From NCBI GenBank assembly GCA_030761205.1, contig JAULJL010000024.1, positions 14,745,122 through 14,809,121 of the forward strand: a DNA stretch of 64,000 bases, written 5' to 3'. The DNA is from Fremontodendron californicum. Taxonomy: Eukaryota; Streptophyta; Magnoliopsida; Malvales; Malvaceae. Shown here in pieces: positions 20,160 to 33,055 of the stretch; position 1 is the stretch's first letter, and every line of letters begins with the position of its first letter. The notes beneath the pieces were generated by a model that was not told the origin of the DNA, made no database searches, and saw nothing but the letters and a program-made list of their open reading frames with translations. A program made the translations under genes and the position numbers.

Positions 20160-23155
20160 AAATGCATGAAAAAAATACAGCAAATATAGTGCATGAAATG
20201 CATGAGTTAAAACCTAAATGTCATGAAAAAATGCATGGCATCAATATAGTGACCTAGACCTAAATGAACTTGCATGGCATTTAATGCAACCTAGGTCTAA
20301 AATGCATGGACATGCATAGCAAAATAAACCTAACCTAACATCTAAAATATGCATGGCAATATCACAAACACAAGGCATGCTTAAACCAAAAACTCAACCA
20401 AATATCATGCAAATGCTAACCTATCAGCTAACATAGCAAAAATGCAACACACAATGCAAAACACATGGAGTAGCCGAATGGCCTCAAGCTCCAACAAGCA
20501 TGGCATTTTCACAAACACTTGGTATACATAAACTAAATACTCAATCAAATGTCATGCAAATACAAAACCAACCAACTAACATGGCAAAAATGCACATACA
20601 ATGTAAAACACATGGAGTAGCCGAATGGCCTCAAGCTCCAACAAGCATGGCATTTTCTCAAACACTTGATATACTAACATGCTCAACTAAAATATAACAC
20701 TCAAATCATGCAAATACAAATTAGAAATACTAAAACCAAACAAGTATTTTCACAAACACTTGATATACTAAATATAAAACATCAACAAATTTAAACATTA
20801 TGAAAACAAAAAATTAAAAAAGCAAGAACATGATATTTAAATCATAAATGGCAACAAACAAAGCAACCAAATTAAAACATGATTCAAATATATGAAGTAG
20901 AAGAACACTTAAAGCATCAAGATTAAAGAAAATAACATAAATAACATGATAATTTAAACAAAATAGCAACATTAAAAAATAATATAGGCCATTCGGCCAT
21001 GGTGAGGAAAATAAAAAACAATGTAAGAAAACTTTGTTTAAGAAAAAAGATGAAGAAAGAACTTAAAAGGAATATAAAAAAAACACTTATTTAAAAAGAA
21101 AACTCACCAAATAATAATCAAATAGCAAAAACAAGAATGGAAAATCAAGAAAGTGCAAGAGTTGGTGCTCAAGAGCAACCTCAAGAAGCTATATTTCAAG
21201 CTTTATCTCTTCAAACTTTCCTTTCTTTTCTAAACTTTTTCTTTTTGCTTTCAACCAAGGAGAGAAAAACTAAGCAAAAACAAGAGAAATATGAAAAAAT
21301 GAAGTCCAGGAAAATGAATTCTGCCCCCTCCCTTAAGGCTGGACGAATCCCCCTCTCTCTCATCCAAGGATGTTGTCATTTTTTCCAACCAATTTTCCAT
21401 CCCATGGCTAGTAATTCAAGGTGAAAAAATCATGAAATTATAACCCTTAGATTAGCATATCAGCTGTCCATAATTACAGCTGCTCAATAATAATGTTGAC
21501 ACTCTCCCTTGGCCTATGTGGCTTAATCACAATGGCTTGATCAAAAAGAATCTCTAACTAACTCTTAATTCTTGGCCATTTGATTGAAAAATCAGAATTT
21601 TCCTCCTTCCTTTGGGCCTTGGCAGGCCAGCACTCTCTTTTCCAGCCCAAGTCTGATTTTCTGAAAGGCAAAAAAAACCCTTTTCGGTTGCTTGGGTGAA
21701 ATGACCGTTTTGCCCCCCGGATGCAAATAAATGGCAAACGGACTCCAAATTCAAATTTTCTTTCTTTAATACTTCCAAAATAATAAAACATTGAGTTCTG
21801 GAAGTTTTCAAAATTTTTCGAGTCCGTTTGAAATTTATTTGGATTTTTTCTTCCAAAAATGCCCTTTCATGCCCCCACATTTTATCATTTTTTAAACGAG
21901 CCCCAAATCAAGAATTTTCTTCACCAATATCTTCCAAATAATTTAAAAGTGTGATCTGGAAGTTTTCATAATTTTTGGAACTCATTTGGTATTTTTTCGG
22001 GATTTAATAGCTTGAATTACTGCATACGAGGCCTGGGATTTAGCCATATTGCAAACGAACTCCAAATCAAGATTTTCTTTTTCCAATCTCTTCCAAATAA
22101 TTTAAAAATGAGATTTGAAAAATTTTAGAATTTTTGGAGTCCATTTGCTATTTTTCCGGGATTTATCTTCTTGAATTACTACATAGGAGGCCCGAGATTT
22201 GGCCATTTTGCAAACGAACTTCGAATCAAGATTTTCTTTCACCAATCTCTTCTAAATAATTTAAAAATGAGATTTACAAATTTTCAGAAGATTTGGACCT
22301 CATTTGCTATTTTTTTGCGATTTTCCTTCTTGAATTACTACATTAGAGGCTCGGGATTTGGCCATTTTGCAAACGAACTCCGAATCAAGATTTTATTTCG
22401 CCAATCTCTTCCAAATGAGCTAAGAAAGAGATTTGAAAATTTTCAGAATTTTCGGAGTCCATTTGCTATTTTTCCCAAATTTTCCAATTTTGCCTTTTTG
22501 CCTCTGAAACTCGGTTTTGATCAAAACAAGTCCGATTTTTAGATTTTCTTCAAACTGAGGCTTGGGCTATCCCTTTTTTTAATCATTCTTCATCCATTGG
22601 GGGCTTTAGTCTTGCCAAGTCGGACCATTTCTGTAATTCTTCCCGATTTCACCGAAATCCACCAAAAACCCTAATTCTCGGTTTTCTCCCGGATTGACTT
22701 TTCTTTCAATTTTTCTTTCAAGTGGATTCTCTATTACCCGTAGTCAGTGCTTATCTTTCATTTGGAACCTTCAATTTTGACTAATTCAATCGTTTAAGCA
22801 CTTTCCCCCAAATTTCCCGGATTAGGGTTTTCTTTCTACTGAATCTCCATAACCCAACTTTCGAACTCCATATCTTTCGATGTAGACCTCAGATTATCAA
22901 AATTCTTTCACCATTTTTCAATTGAACTTCAAATCTTGATTTTGAAAATGGGTTGACTTTTTCAATAGTTGACTTTTCAGGGTTGACTTTCTCTAGGGTT
23001 GACTTTTTTGAATTTGACTTTTTATGCTCGCCCTCTTAAACTAAGTCTCGGAGTACCCCCTGCAGGTTGAAAAAAGGTCTTTTTACATTTTGAAAAATCA
23101 ATTTAGGAAGAAAACATACCTGTTTTAGTGGTCCGGACAAAATTAGGTGTCTACA
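20160..23155 (-). mobile_element. 3' LTR of copy 2, part on the right of the copy 1 insertion
   Basis: It starts abruptly at AAATGCATGAAAAAAATACAG, which matches 36111 in the middle of the 5' LTR of copy 2, and continues to the LTR terminus at 23155. It has four 159-bp units with AAACGA at 21894, 22053, 22212 and 22371, and the TTGACT cluster at 22950-23025. It lacks the 220-bp duplication seen in the 5' LTR. Confidence 0.9.
21894..22490. repeat. Four 159-bp units in the 3' LTR of copy 2
   Basis: Marks are exactly 159 bp apart (21894, 22053, 22212, 22371). The sequence differs from copy 1 at many single bases but not in spacing. Confidence 0.9.
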
Positions 23156-23404
23156 GCTGCCCCTCTTTGGCTATTGCTGAGAATCAGGAATCAGGCAAAG
23201 ATAAACAAACACTAATTCTGTACGGTCAGTGAAATCACATGTGAAGGAAAAGGAAGGGTTTCTTTTTCATTCTTCTATCATTTTTCATTTTTTTTTTGTT
23301 TTTGAAAAAGTTGTAAATTGAAGATTTGTCTTTAAATTGAATTCCCTGACTAATCAAGGCTCGACCCGTATTAAGGAAACCGGTTCGATTTTCAAAAGAA
23401 AAAA

Positions 23405-23690
23405 TTATGCCCGAAGATTTTAAAAATGGTGCCCGAAGGTCTTAAAAAAAACTGGTGCCCGAAGGTCTTTAAAATGGTGCTCGGAGGTCTTTAAAACTGG
23501 TGCCTGAAGGTCTTTAAAACTGGTGCCCGAAGGTCTTTAAAATTGGTGCCCGAAGGTCTTTAAAATTGGTGCCCGAAGGTCTTTAAAATTGGTGCCCGAA
23601 AGTCTTTAAAACTGGTGCCCGAAGGTCCTTAAAATTGGTGCCCGAAGGTCTTTAAAACTGGTGCCCGAAGTCTTTAAAATTGTGATTTGA
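23405..23690. repeat. 23-bp minisatellite, about 13 units
   Basis: Same unit as at 3066-3455 (GGTGCCCGAAGGTCTTTAAA plus ACT/ATT). It has fewer units and a different order of variants, so the array has changed length since the two copies shared an ancestor. Confidence 0.95.
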
Positions 23691-24577
23691 CAATACTTTG
23701 ACGACGATCTCAAGGCTGGACTCGTCTAATAAACAAAATGAATTCGACTTAAAACAAAAGGAAATACCTCGATGGTGATCTCGGAGTCTGAATCTTTTGA
23801 GAAGCAAAACGAGTTCTCTTTGGGGAAGTCCAAGTTTCCTTGATTTCTGCACTGTTAGCTAAATGCAATGATGATAATGACATGCTTTGCAAATGCTTGT
23901 ATGTTTCCTAAGAATAAATGCAATCAAATGATTGTGCCATGATTTCTAATCCATGGTTTCTTTGAGGTTCACAGATTATCCGACTTCATAACGGAGTCTT
24001 CAATTTGTTCATTGATGCCCCACTCAAGATAACTTGTCAAACAGTCTCAGTTTCTATCTTTCGCTGAAATTCACAGATTTTCTGACTTCGTGATGGAGTT
24101 CCCACCACGTTCACTGTTTTCTTTTCTTGGTGAACTTTTCAAACCTTTCCCAAGATTTAAATCTATCCCTTAGTAATACCTTGAAATCCCTTTATTTAAA
24201 GATTTTTATTACTAATCATCATTCAATTTAATAACAGACATAATGCGTCTCAAAAGTATATGAAAGAAAATATGAATCAAGCAAAAATTATCATGAAAAG
24301 GATAATAAGAATTTATTGCAAGAAATGTTTTAAAATTAAAAATAAATATCAAGGATATAAGAAACAAATGTAAGGTTATAGGCTGTAAATGCCCCGGATG
24401 CGGAATATCTTGGACCCCTCCCTTTTCAAACCATCTGAAATTTCTCTTGAACGAGCAATTCACTTGGGTAACCTCTTAGCTTCTGTAGTTACATCAGACT
24501 GAGTTGTTCCCCTTTCCTCTGATTGTCAGATACTTTCGCCCCCTTTACACGGAACAATGGTTCAAACTTTGATCAGT

Positions 24578-24658
24578 ACTTGAGCCGCCCTTTATGTGTT
24601 TTCAACTCAAGTGTCCTCCATTCGGTATTAAGTCGCCCTTTGCGGGTTTTCGGCTTAA
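24578..24658 (-). other. 3' UTR hairpin pair of copy 2
   Basis: Hairpin 2 (24628-24658) is unchanged from copy 1. Hairpin 1 (24578-24612) keeps its ACTTGAG/CTCAAGT outer stem but has changes in the inner stem and loop. Confidence 0.5.
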
Positions 24659-25310
24659 ACCTCTCCTTTTACATTCTTTTTTCATTTCCATTTTTTTTAT
24701 TCTACCATGCATCTGAGAATTCTAAATGCCTCCAAGGTAAAAATATCAATTCAAAACATGGGATGAATTTTGAAAATAACCTTTCAAATTAAAGATCCAT
24801 GCTTGATCAAAATGGGCTTTTAAAGCACGTAACGTAGGCCAAAGTTTTGGTTTAGAAAGGAAGGATAAAATAGGCCCAAAATTTGTTTAAGGGTGATTGG
24901 ATCAAGGATCATTTCCTGAGAAGAATTCGTTCTTGAAACATTTGTCCTTTTTTGGACTTTCTTTTCTTCTTTTTTATTTTTTTTTTTGCTTTGTTGGCTT
25001 TCATTTGACACATTTTCCGATGGCATTCTTTTTTTTCCATGATTTTTGATTATCTTTCCTCGCATTTGCCCTCCAGTGTAGAGGGTGATCCTTGATCAAG
25101 GTTAATAGAAAGAAATAATTCTTAAGGCTCACAGGGGTGACTAAGGATAATTTCTTCTTAGTGAAAGGAATATGAAAAATGGCCATTTATCATATCAAGC
25201 ATGAATATTTTATTTGAAAAACGATTCACAGGGGAGATAGATATATAGAATTTCTATTTTTACACTTGGAATCATTCAAATTTCCATGTGCACAGCATCC
25301 CATTTTTTTT

Positions 25311-26747
25311 TCAAGCATAATACTTCTTCAGTTCATCAGCATTCACGGGATTTCTGAAATCTTCCCCGTTCATTCTAGTTAAAATCAATGCTCTTCCAGA
25401 AAAAGCTCTCTTTACAACATAGGGTCCTTCCCAGTTCGGAGCCCATTTTCCTCTCGGGTCCTTCACTATAAGGAGAATTTTCCTCAATATCAACTCCCCC
25501 TCTCGGAACTATCTAGGACGAAGCTTTTTGTTGTGGGCTCGAATCATCCTTTTCTGATACAACTACCCGTGACAAATTCCTTTCAATATTTTCTCCTCGA
25601 TGAGATTCAACTGTTCATAACGAGCTCTAACCTATTCTGCTTCCTCTAGGCCAACTTCCATCAAAACCCGAAGTGAAGGGATCTCAACTTTAATAGGTAG
25701 CACTGCTTCCATCCCGTATACCAAAGAAAACGGTGTTGCCCCTGTAGATGTGCGGGCCGAAGTACAATATGCATGAAGAGCGAAAGGCAAGATCTCATGC
25801 CAATCTTTGTACACGTTGGTCATCATCTCAACAATCCTCTTGATATTCTTGTTAGCTGCCTCTACTGTGCATTCATCTTCGGACGGTAAGGTGCCAAATT
25901 ATGGTGTGTGATCTTGAATTGAGTACACACTTCTCTCATTATTTTATTGTTCAAATTGAGAGCATTATTGGAAATGATTCTTGCTGGCAACCCGTAACGG
26001 CATATGATTTCTTTCTTGATGAATCTGCATACCATCGACTTTGTTACATTCGCATAGGAAGCACCTTCTACCCACTTTGTAAAATAATCTATGGCCACCA
26101 AGATGAAACGATGTCCATTTGAAGCTTTCAGGGTAATAGGCCCGATCATATCCATTCCCCACATTGAAAAGGGCCATAGTGCAGTCATGACACGTAATGG
26201 CGATGGTGACACATGAATCTTATTTGCATAAATTTGACATTTATGGCACTTCCAGGAATAATTGATACAATCTCCTTCCATCGTCAGCCAATAGTAACCT
26301 ACCCTCATAATCTGTTTAGCAAGCATGTGACCATTAGCGTGAGTGCCAGATATCCCTTCATGGATTTCTTCTATAATTCTCTGAGCTTTAGTAGATCCGA
26401 CACATCTCAATAAGATTTCGTCTTTTCCTTTCTTGTAGAGAATCTCACTGTCTAGAACAAAACCCATTGCTAGCCTTCTCAGAGTTCTCTTGTCATTCTC
26501 TGTTGCTTGTTCTGGATATTGTTGACTCTTAATGTACTGCAAGATGTCGTTATACCAAGGGAGGCCATCTGCTTTTTCTTTGATACTCAAACAGTGGGCA
26601 TGAGACTCATATATACGCATCTTTATTGGCACAAATTCAGCCCCTTCATTTACTTTAAACATTGATGACAAAGTATCCAGAGCATCCGCCATCCGATTTT
26701 CTTCTCGAGGAAAGTAGTTGAAATTCACTTCTTCAAACTCCTCCAAT
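25311..26747 (-). pseudogene. Integrase of copy 2 (few lesions)
   Basis: The frame 26746-25862 runs 294 codons from the tail of the second RNase H (REENRMADALDTLSS) through the integrase zinc domain (HEGISGTHANGH, CHKC) into the core: WGMDMIGPI has the first Asp; the second site reads IISNNALN, so Asp has become Asn; the frame breaks at a small deletion in the codons before EAANKN (near 25868), removing the Glu context. After it, 25826-25632 and 25493-25311 carry the rest (HAYCTSARTSTGATPF; KGKWAPNWEGPYVVK-like region; ends ELKKYYA). The Asp-to-Asn change alone would be expected to abolish activity. Confidence 0.85.
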
Positions 26748-27723
26748 AAACTCAGTATGAGTTCTCGGTATCAGATTAGCTTTGTATCTCGGGTTTTCCA
26801 TTCTCCTCGTAGCTGGTAAATCACTAAGGCTGAGTCTCCGAAAACTTCCAATACTTTGATCTTTCTATCTACTGCAGCACGAAGGCCCATAGTACATGCT
26901 TCATACTCGGTAGTATTGTTTGTACAATCAAAATCCAATCTAGCAGTGAAAGGATAATAATCTTCTTCTGGGGATATAAGCACTGCACCTATTCCATGCC
27001 CCATGGCATTAGATGCGCTATCAAAGTACATTTTCCATACTTTCTTCTTCAGGGGAATCTCGTCTGCTTGAGACACATACATCAAATCTTTATCCGAGAA
27101 GTTAAAGCTCAACGGCTCATAATCTTCCACTGCCCGACTTGCTAAGAATTCAGCCACTGCACTGCCTTTGATAGCTTTTTGACTTAAATATACAATGTCG
27201 TACTCTGACAATAAAACCTGCCATCTTACCGTCCTCCCTGACAAAGCAGGTGCTTCCAACAGGTATTTGACTGGATTCAGCTTAGCAATCAACCACGTTG
27301 TGTGATACAACATATACTGTCTGAGTCTTCGAGTAGTCCAAGCTAAGGCACAACACAATTTCTCTACCGATGAATATTTCAACTCATAATCTGTGAATTT
27401 CTTGCTGAGGTAGTAAACTACCTGTTCTTTCTTTCCAGTTTCATCAAGCTGCCCCAAAACACAATCCATGGATCTCTCAAATACTGATAAATATAGTATC
27501 ATTGGTTTATCAGGAATAGGTGGCATTAATACTGGTGGGTTGGATAGGTAATGTTTAACCTTTTCAAATGCAATCTGACAACCTTCATCCCAATCTTCTG
27601 GATCACGTTTTCGAAGTAACTTAAATATTGGATCACATTTGTCAGTTAACTGTGAAATAAACCGAGCAATGTAATTCAATCTCCCTAGAAAGCCTCTTAC
27701 TTCCTTTTGAGTGTGAAGTGGTG
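26748..27723 (-). pseudogene. RNase H and second RNase H of copy 2
   Basis: The 27679-26771 frame (302 codons) covers the RT connection, Ty3 RNase H (FERSMDCVLGQ, KKFTDYELKYSSVEKLC) and the second RNase H with YFDSASN, NNTTEYEA, VFGDSALV and, just past the stop, MADAL. All four acidic residues of the second RNase H remain. The only break is TGA at 26771-26773, where copy 1 has CGA. Upstream, the frame runs into the deletion junction at 27724-27731, so the RT core is absent. Confidence 0.85.
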
Positions 27724-27731
27724 GCAGATTC
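27724..27731 (-). other. Deletion junction removing RT and intron
   Basis: GGTGGCAGATTC (matching 7447-7458 of copy 1) is joined to AGTAGATACGGAGGC (matching about 9331). AGATT is present at both ends in copy 1. About 1.87 kb is missing: the whole RT core, the intron and the protease C-terminal linker. Confidence 0.9.
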
Positions 27732-28267
27732 AGTAGATACGGAGGCTATTATGTCTTCCTCTCCTGATACTGTGATCAAACGGCCCTCCATCACAAATTT
27801 TAGCTTTTGGTGGAGAGACGAGGGTACAGCCCCAGCTGAATGTATCCACGGCCTTCCCAACAAGCAATTATAAGATGGATTAATATCCATGACCTGGAAG
27901 TTCACTGTATAAATGCACGGACCTATCTCCAGAGGAACTTCAATGGTTCCCATAACCTCTCTCCTTGTTCCATCAAAAGCCCTGACCACTGTGCAACTTG
28001 GTATCATATAAGATATATCCATTGGCAATTTGGATAGGGTTGCTAAAGGCATCACATTTAGTGAAGAACCATTATCCAAAAGGACCCTTGGTAATATGTG
28101 CCCCTTACAAGTGGTAGTTAAATGGAGATCTTTCGTTGATCCAATACCATTGGGTGGTATCTTCTCATAGTTGAAAAATATGTAGTCGTCTGCTGCGATG
28201 TTTCCCACCAGCCTGTCCAGCTTTTCAATTGATATATTATTAGCCACATATGCCTGATTTAAAACTC
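27732..28267 (-). pseudogene. Protease of copy 2 (3' end deleted)
   Basis: The frame 28247 to about 27733 carries the active-site stretch RVLLDNGSSLNVMPL (near 28060), VRAFDGTRREVMG and YNCLLGRPWIHSAGAVPS (near 27850). It has no internal stop before the deletion junction, where it runs out of frame. It lies downstream of a frame change near 28265 in the gag-pro linker. Confidence 0.85.
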
Positions 28268-30866
28268 TTAAGAGGCATTTCTGTGTGGTTCTGAATTCAA
28301 AAGCAAGGATAAGATTGAGATCCTAGCTGGTTGACGCTGCAGTTGTTCAACCACGCTATACTCACTCTGCTTTATAAATTTTAAGAACTCACAGGCTTCC
28401 TTCTCACATACTGGTTCTTTCATTCTGTTAACCGGGGCTGATCCCCTCTCCATTTCTTTTGGCAAATCCATCTCAATATGGATTGGCTCGACTACCTTCT
28501 TCCCTTTATCTGTTCCTTTATCTTTCCCTGCCAACCCCTGTTCAGTAGCCTTCGGAGCATAACACCTTCCGCTTCGGGTTAAATGTCCCACACCTGTGAT
28601 ATCCTGCTGGTTTGAAGACCCAGGCATAACCATGCTGCAGTCGTATTTCCATGGTGCAGCCTTGTTTTCCTTGTATGAAAAGGAAACAGGTAAATCAATG
28701 ATTAACTTGGGCGTATTTTCCTCGATGACTAGCATAACTTTCTCCTCAGGTTTATCATAATAGATGATCAGGGGTCTTCCTATCCCATAGCCACCTGCAT
28801 TTTCAATGACTTCTATTTCCCATTCTATCTCCTCGTAGAATTGGGCTTCCCCATTATCCATCATTTTTTGGACTTTAACCCGAAAGTCCCCGCAATCCTG
28901 TATGTCATGGCCTCCACACTTATGGAACGAGCACCAATTATGCACCTTTTTTGCAACCATTTTCAGACTATCTGTATCTTCCACCAATCCTACCTTGACC
29001 ATTTCAACCCATACTGTCAGCATCAGAGTCTTAACCTCCCAAATATCCCTTTTTAATCTTCTGCCCTCTCCGGTTAATATTGCATTTACCTGATTCCCAG
29101 CATGATTGGGCAATGGGTTTCCAACTACGTTCGACCCATTTTTTGATCCAAACTTCACAACCCCAGCATTGATCAGGCTTTGGACTTTCTTTTTGAAGGC
29201 CAGGCAATCTTCAATCGAATGTCGTTGGATTCTCGCGTGGTATGCGCAGTTGGTGTTTGCATTGTACCATCTTGGATATGGAGGTGTCAGAGGTTTGAGG
29301 CACACGGGTGCAACAAGTTGACCCTGCAATAGTTTTGGATATAGCTCACCGTAGGTAGTAGGAATCGGATCAAATTAGGTTTTTTGATTGTTCCTTGGTG
29401 AACGTTGATCATTGCGTGCGAGACCCTAAGTGTTTGGGACAATATTTCTAGGAAGGGTGATTTGTGGGGATATGCCAGTTAGGAATGGCTGTTGTGGTAT
29501 ATTGTGTAGGGGAATGGGTTTTGGGTAAGGTGGTTGACATGGGGTATTAAGGATTATACCCCGGGTATGGTGTGTAAGGTGTCGAAGGTGCATAAGGTGT
29601 GGTAGGAGTATAGGACCTTGGTGGTGTGTATGGTGTAGGAGGTGTATAAGGGTATTGGTTGAAGCTTACTGCATGGGTTTCCTCCATCTTCTTCGCACGA
29701 AAAGCTCTCTTTGGGGTAGCAGACTCACCCTTTTCCATCTTCCCATTCTTAATAGCTGACTAAATCATTTCCCTAGATATTACCATATCTGCAAAATCCT
29801 TGGTAGTGCTTCCCACCAATTTGTCATAATAGGGTGCTTTCAATGTGTTGATGAAAAGCACCATGGTTTCTTTGCTAGTTAAAAGGGGTTACACTTGTGT
29901 GGCCAGATCCTTACACCTCTGCGAATACTCTTTGAAGGTCTCATTAGACCTCTTTTCCATATTTTGTAATGATAACCTATCCGGTACCATGTCGGAAACA
30001 TGCTTATAATATTCCATGAAAGCCTTGGCCAAATTCGTCCATGAACGAATCTTGGTACGACTTAGTTGATTGTACCATCGGGTGGCTGACCCTGTTAAGC
30101 TATCTTGGAAGCAATGAATAAGCAGTTTCTCATTATCCTCATGCCCTGTCATCCTTCTGCAATACATGGTCAGATGAGCTGATGGGTTGGTGGTCCCATT
30201 ATACTTTTCAAAGTCTGGTACTTTGAACTTTGGGGGAATTACTAGATCATGTACCAAGCTCATCTCTTTGGCATCCAGACTGCCAAATAACTCTGCTCCT
30301 TCAACTGCTCTTAGCCTTTCTTCCAGCAGCTGATATTTCTTCTGGGATTCAGCGGTTTCGACCCTCTTCAATTCAACCATTTTGGCCCTTTTCTTTTCTG
30401 CCATTTCCTCGAAATCTGGAACCTCAACCTCAATTGGATCAACTCAAATGTTACCCCTTTTTGGATCGAAATTCTGTGCTTCGACCGCTGGTTGGATGTA
30501 AATGTAGGAAGCTACCCCAGTTGGAGGTTCATTTCCCACAGGTTGGGATGTCTGACCATTCCTCTGTACCACTTCTGGTCGATCTTCCTGATTCACTGCC
30601 CCCATTCCAGTAACTGAATTCTCTCCGGGCCACTTCTGCTTCATCATAGTGATCATCATCTCCATGAGTTTTTTCATCTGTTCTCGTATCTCCTCTTGAG
30701 ACTTAGTTAAGTGTTCTTGTAGTTATTTTTGGATTTTTTCTATTCTTTCAATTCTGGCAAGCTGATCGTTATCCATGGCTCTCGTTCGAGATCAAGTATT
30801 GTAAGGGTGTTGGAAATCTGGTTCTTTCTGAGTGCGACCAATTATACCTTTAGTTTTAAAAACCAT
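28268..30866 (-). pseudogene. gag polyprotein of copy 2 (broken)
   Basis: ATG at 30866 (MVFKTKG). Parts seen: coiled coil with QLARIERIEKIQ; capsid region 30404-29889 with PPKFKVPDFEKYNGTT, TRWYNQLSRTKIRSW and SDMVPDRLSLQNMEKRSNET; proline-tyrosine repeats (29738-29547); knuckle 1 CAYHARIQRHSIEDC (near 29240) and an intact knuckle 2 CSFHKCGGHDIQDC (near 28925); linker to 28268. Breaks: TAG/TGA codons in the N-terminal part (near 30790, 30720, 30440) and after the capsid, and a frameshift between 29547 and 29329. The 353-codon 29329-28268 frame is intact and shows what the copy 1 gag C-terminus looked like. Confidence 0.9.
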
Positions 30867-31304
30867 GGATTAGAAATTATTGACACATTTATTATTTTTA
30901 TTTGATAAAAAAAGAATAAATGAATAAATAAATGATTGAATGAATGAACCAGTGTTAATGAATGAACAACTAAGTAATTGAATAAGTGTATGAACCTAAA
31001 TGACTAATTATAATGAATGAACAAATAAATAAATGACTAAGTGTATGAACAATTTATAAGGAACAAATGAATGAATGATTATGAATGAGCAAATAAAATA
31101 TATAAAAGAAAGAACTAGTGAATGATGAATGTATTTAAAGTATTGGCCCCGGGATAATTCCAACCAAACTGTCTTTCATTGATTTCCGGAACTAAATACA
31201 TCAAAGAAAAGATCCTTGCTTTAGACAACATGATAATCTGTTTCTCCTAAAAACTATTACAAAATACTGGTCCTATAATCATTCTCTCGGATCCTGGACC
31301 TTCT
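30867..31304. repeat. ORF1-gag spacer of copy 2
   Basis: AT-rich, with AATGA/AATAA microsatellite units (30905-31090). Homologous to 12465-12879. No coding frame. Confidence 0.7.
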
Positions 31305-33055
31305 TCACTGTCCTCTTTTGATTGCTTTGCTCTTCCATCTGATCCCTACTTGTTCACGACCCTTTGACGTGTCAGCAGAAGCATCGCCGTGTAAGATTTC
31401 CCTATCTTGTTTCTCCAGTTAATTTGCTCGGGCTTCCTCGTGTTTTGCTTTCTCTTTCTAGTAGTTATTCTCTTTCTTGAGGTTTTTGACCTCATGTTCC
31501 CACTCCCCGGAAGTCTTGAGAGTCCCCTCAAATCTGAGCTCAAAGCGGTACCTCTTGTTCTCCAAATGTAATTCCCGAAGATCACCCTTAGCGGTGTCCC
31601 TTTCTCTCTTGATCTGTTCCTTTTCTTTTTCCCGAGCTGATTCCCTATTTTTCATGTCCTCAAGCTATTCTTGCAGTCGGGCAATCTCCTTGCTCATCCG
31701 GGCCTTTTCTTTTTCAAATTCCGCCCTTGCGATTTCTAACTCTTATGGCATTTCCCTCGGTGGCGGATTCATGAACTGGACTTCTTCCCCATCTGATGTC
31801 AACAGTCTATCATTAACTCTTAATTCCCTCCATACCAGGTAATCAGGTGTGACGGTGTCGACAAATCTGGCCACTTTTATCCGGTGAGTTTTCCTTCATG
31901 CTTCAATCACTGCCTGCACTTTTCCAGAATATCCGTCTTCTTCATAAGTGAACTCTGATGATCCTAGATTATGAGTCACGGGTGTGAATTGCCGAGACTC
32001 AACCTATCTTTGCACCAACAAAGGCGCATAACTCACAGACCCCCAAATTCCGAGTAGTGGAACTCCCGGGTTGTCCCGACATTTGTACATAATCGGCATA
32101 GGAACCATCCATGGAGCTCTCCAAGTCACTATCTCCCCTTTTAGATTCCGAAACATGTTGACCCATTTCTCTTCATTCCCATCTTTAGGCCAATCATTTT
32201 GAAGGAATTCCCTAATCGGAACTAAAGTCTTCATGTACGGTTTGAAGGAAACATTTTCTATCTTCCAAAAGTGACTTTGAATCCAAATATAAAGGAGTTG
32301 TACACACCCCTTGATCCTCTATTGTCCTGCCCTTTTACAAAAATTCAGGGATCGGATACTTTCAGCTATGATGGCCGGAGATGGGTTGATCTTCTGTTCC
32401 AACTTTTCAAAGAAATCAAACACGGCTATATCCACATGACCCAATATCTTTAGGAATATGATTAACCCGTAGATGGCTAGAGCGAAGATGTCCCTGGCTT
32501 TTTCTTTGTCGGAACAACCCAATATCAATTGTCGGAGAGTTTCCCACGGAATGCACCAATTTTTCTGCTTTGTGTCCACATGACTCTCAACTCATGTTGT
32601 ATCTATTCCTGTGATCCTAGCCACTTTCTTCTTCAAACCTGAAGGTTTCATTTCTTTCAAATATACCCGATCAGGATTAGGATATTCAATACGTAACAGT
32701 GCTGAATATTCTTTGATCAATGATGTCATATCCTCCTTGTTAAAAGTAAAACATCTATAAGCAGAATTCCAAAACTGTACCATAGCCTGAATCAACCCAC
32801 TATTGACCTGAATCGGAATTAAGTGTGCTATGTCTCCATATTTCTGAGTGAAGGCTTCTTTCTCTGATACATTCCACTGATTCCAAATACGGCTAACCCT
32901 CGAAGATTATTCTATCTAGGATCCACTTTGACCCTTTCCGGCAATACTGACACATAATCTTTCTTGAGGCAATCACCATCCTCTCTCTGATCTTTTTTCG
33001 ACCGTGCCCTAACTACTGCATGATCTTCTATCACTGAAATAACCTGACACTCCAT
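31305..33055 (-). pseudogene. Ogre ORF1 protein, copy 2 (broken)
   Basis: The probable start is ATG at 33055-33053 (MECQVIS), open for about 47 codons (to ...RVKVDPR then TAG). Then come MIQAMVQFWNSAYRCFTFNK (near 32790), ILGCSDKEKARDIFALAIYG (near 32500), the W-rich middle (EKWVNMFRNLKGEIVTW, near 32180) and the charged coiled coil (near 31700-31420). Stops interrupt it at several places. The end at TGA 31305 is two codons later than in copy 1. The role of Ogre ORF1 is not known. Confidence 0.7.

Larger units (their letters stand above)
23156..25310 (-). other. Polypurine tract and 3' UTR of copy 2
   Basis: The polypurine tract reads AGCCAAAGAGGGGCAGC on the minus strand directly before the LTR (23156-23172). 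The 3' UTR extends to the integrase stop at 25311. It holds the 23-bp minisatellite (23405-23690) and both hairpins (24578-24658). I see no coding frame. Confidence 0.8.
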
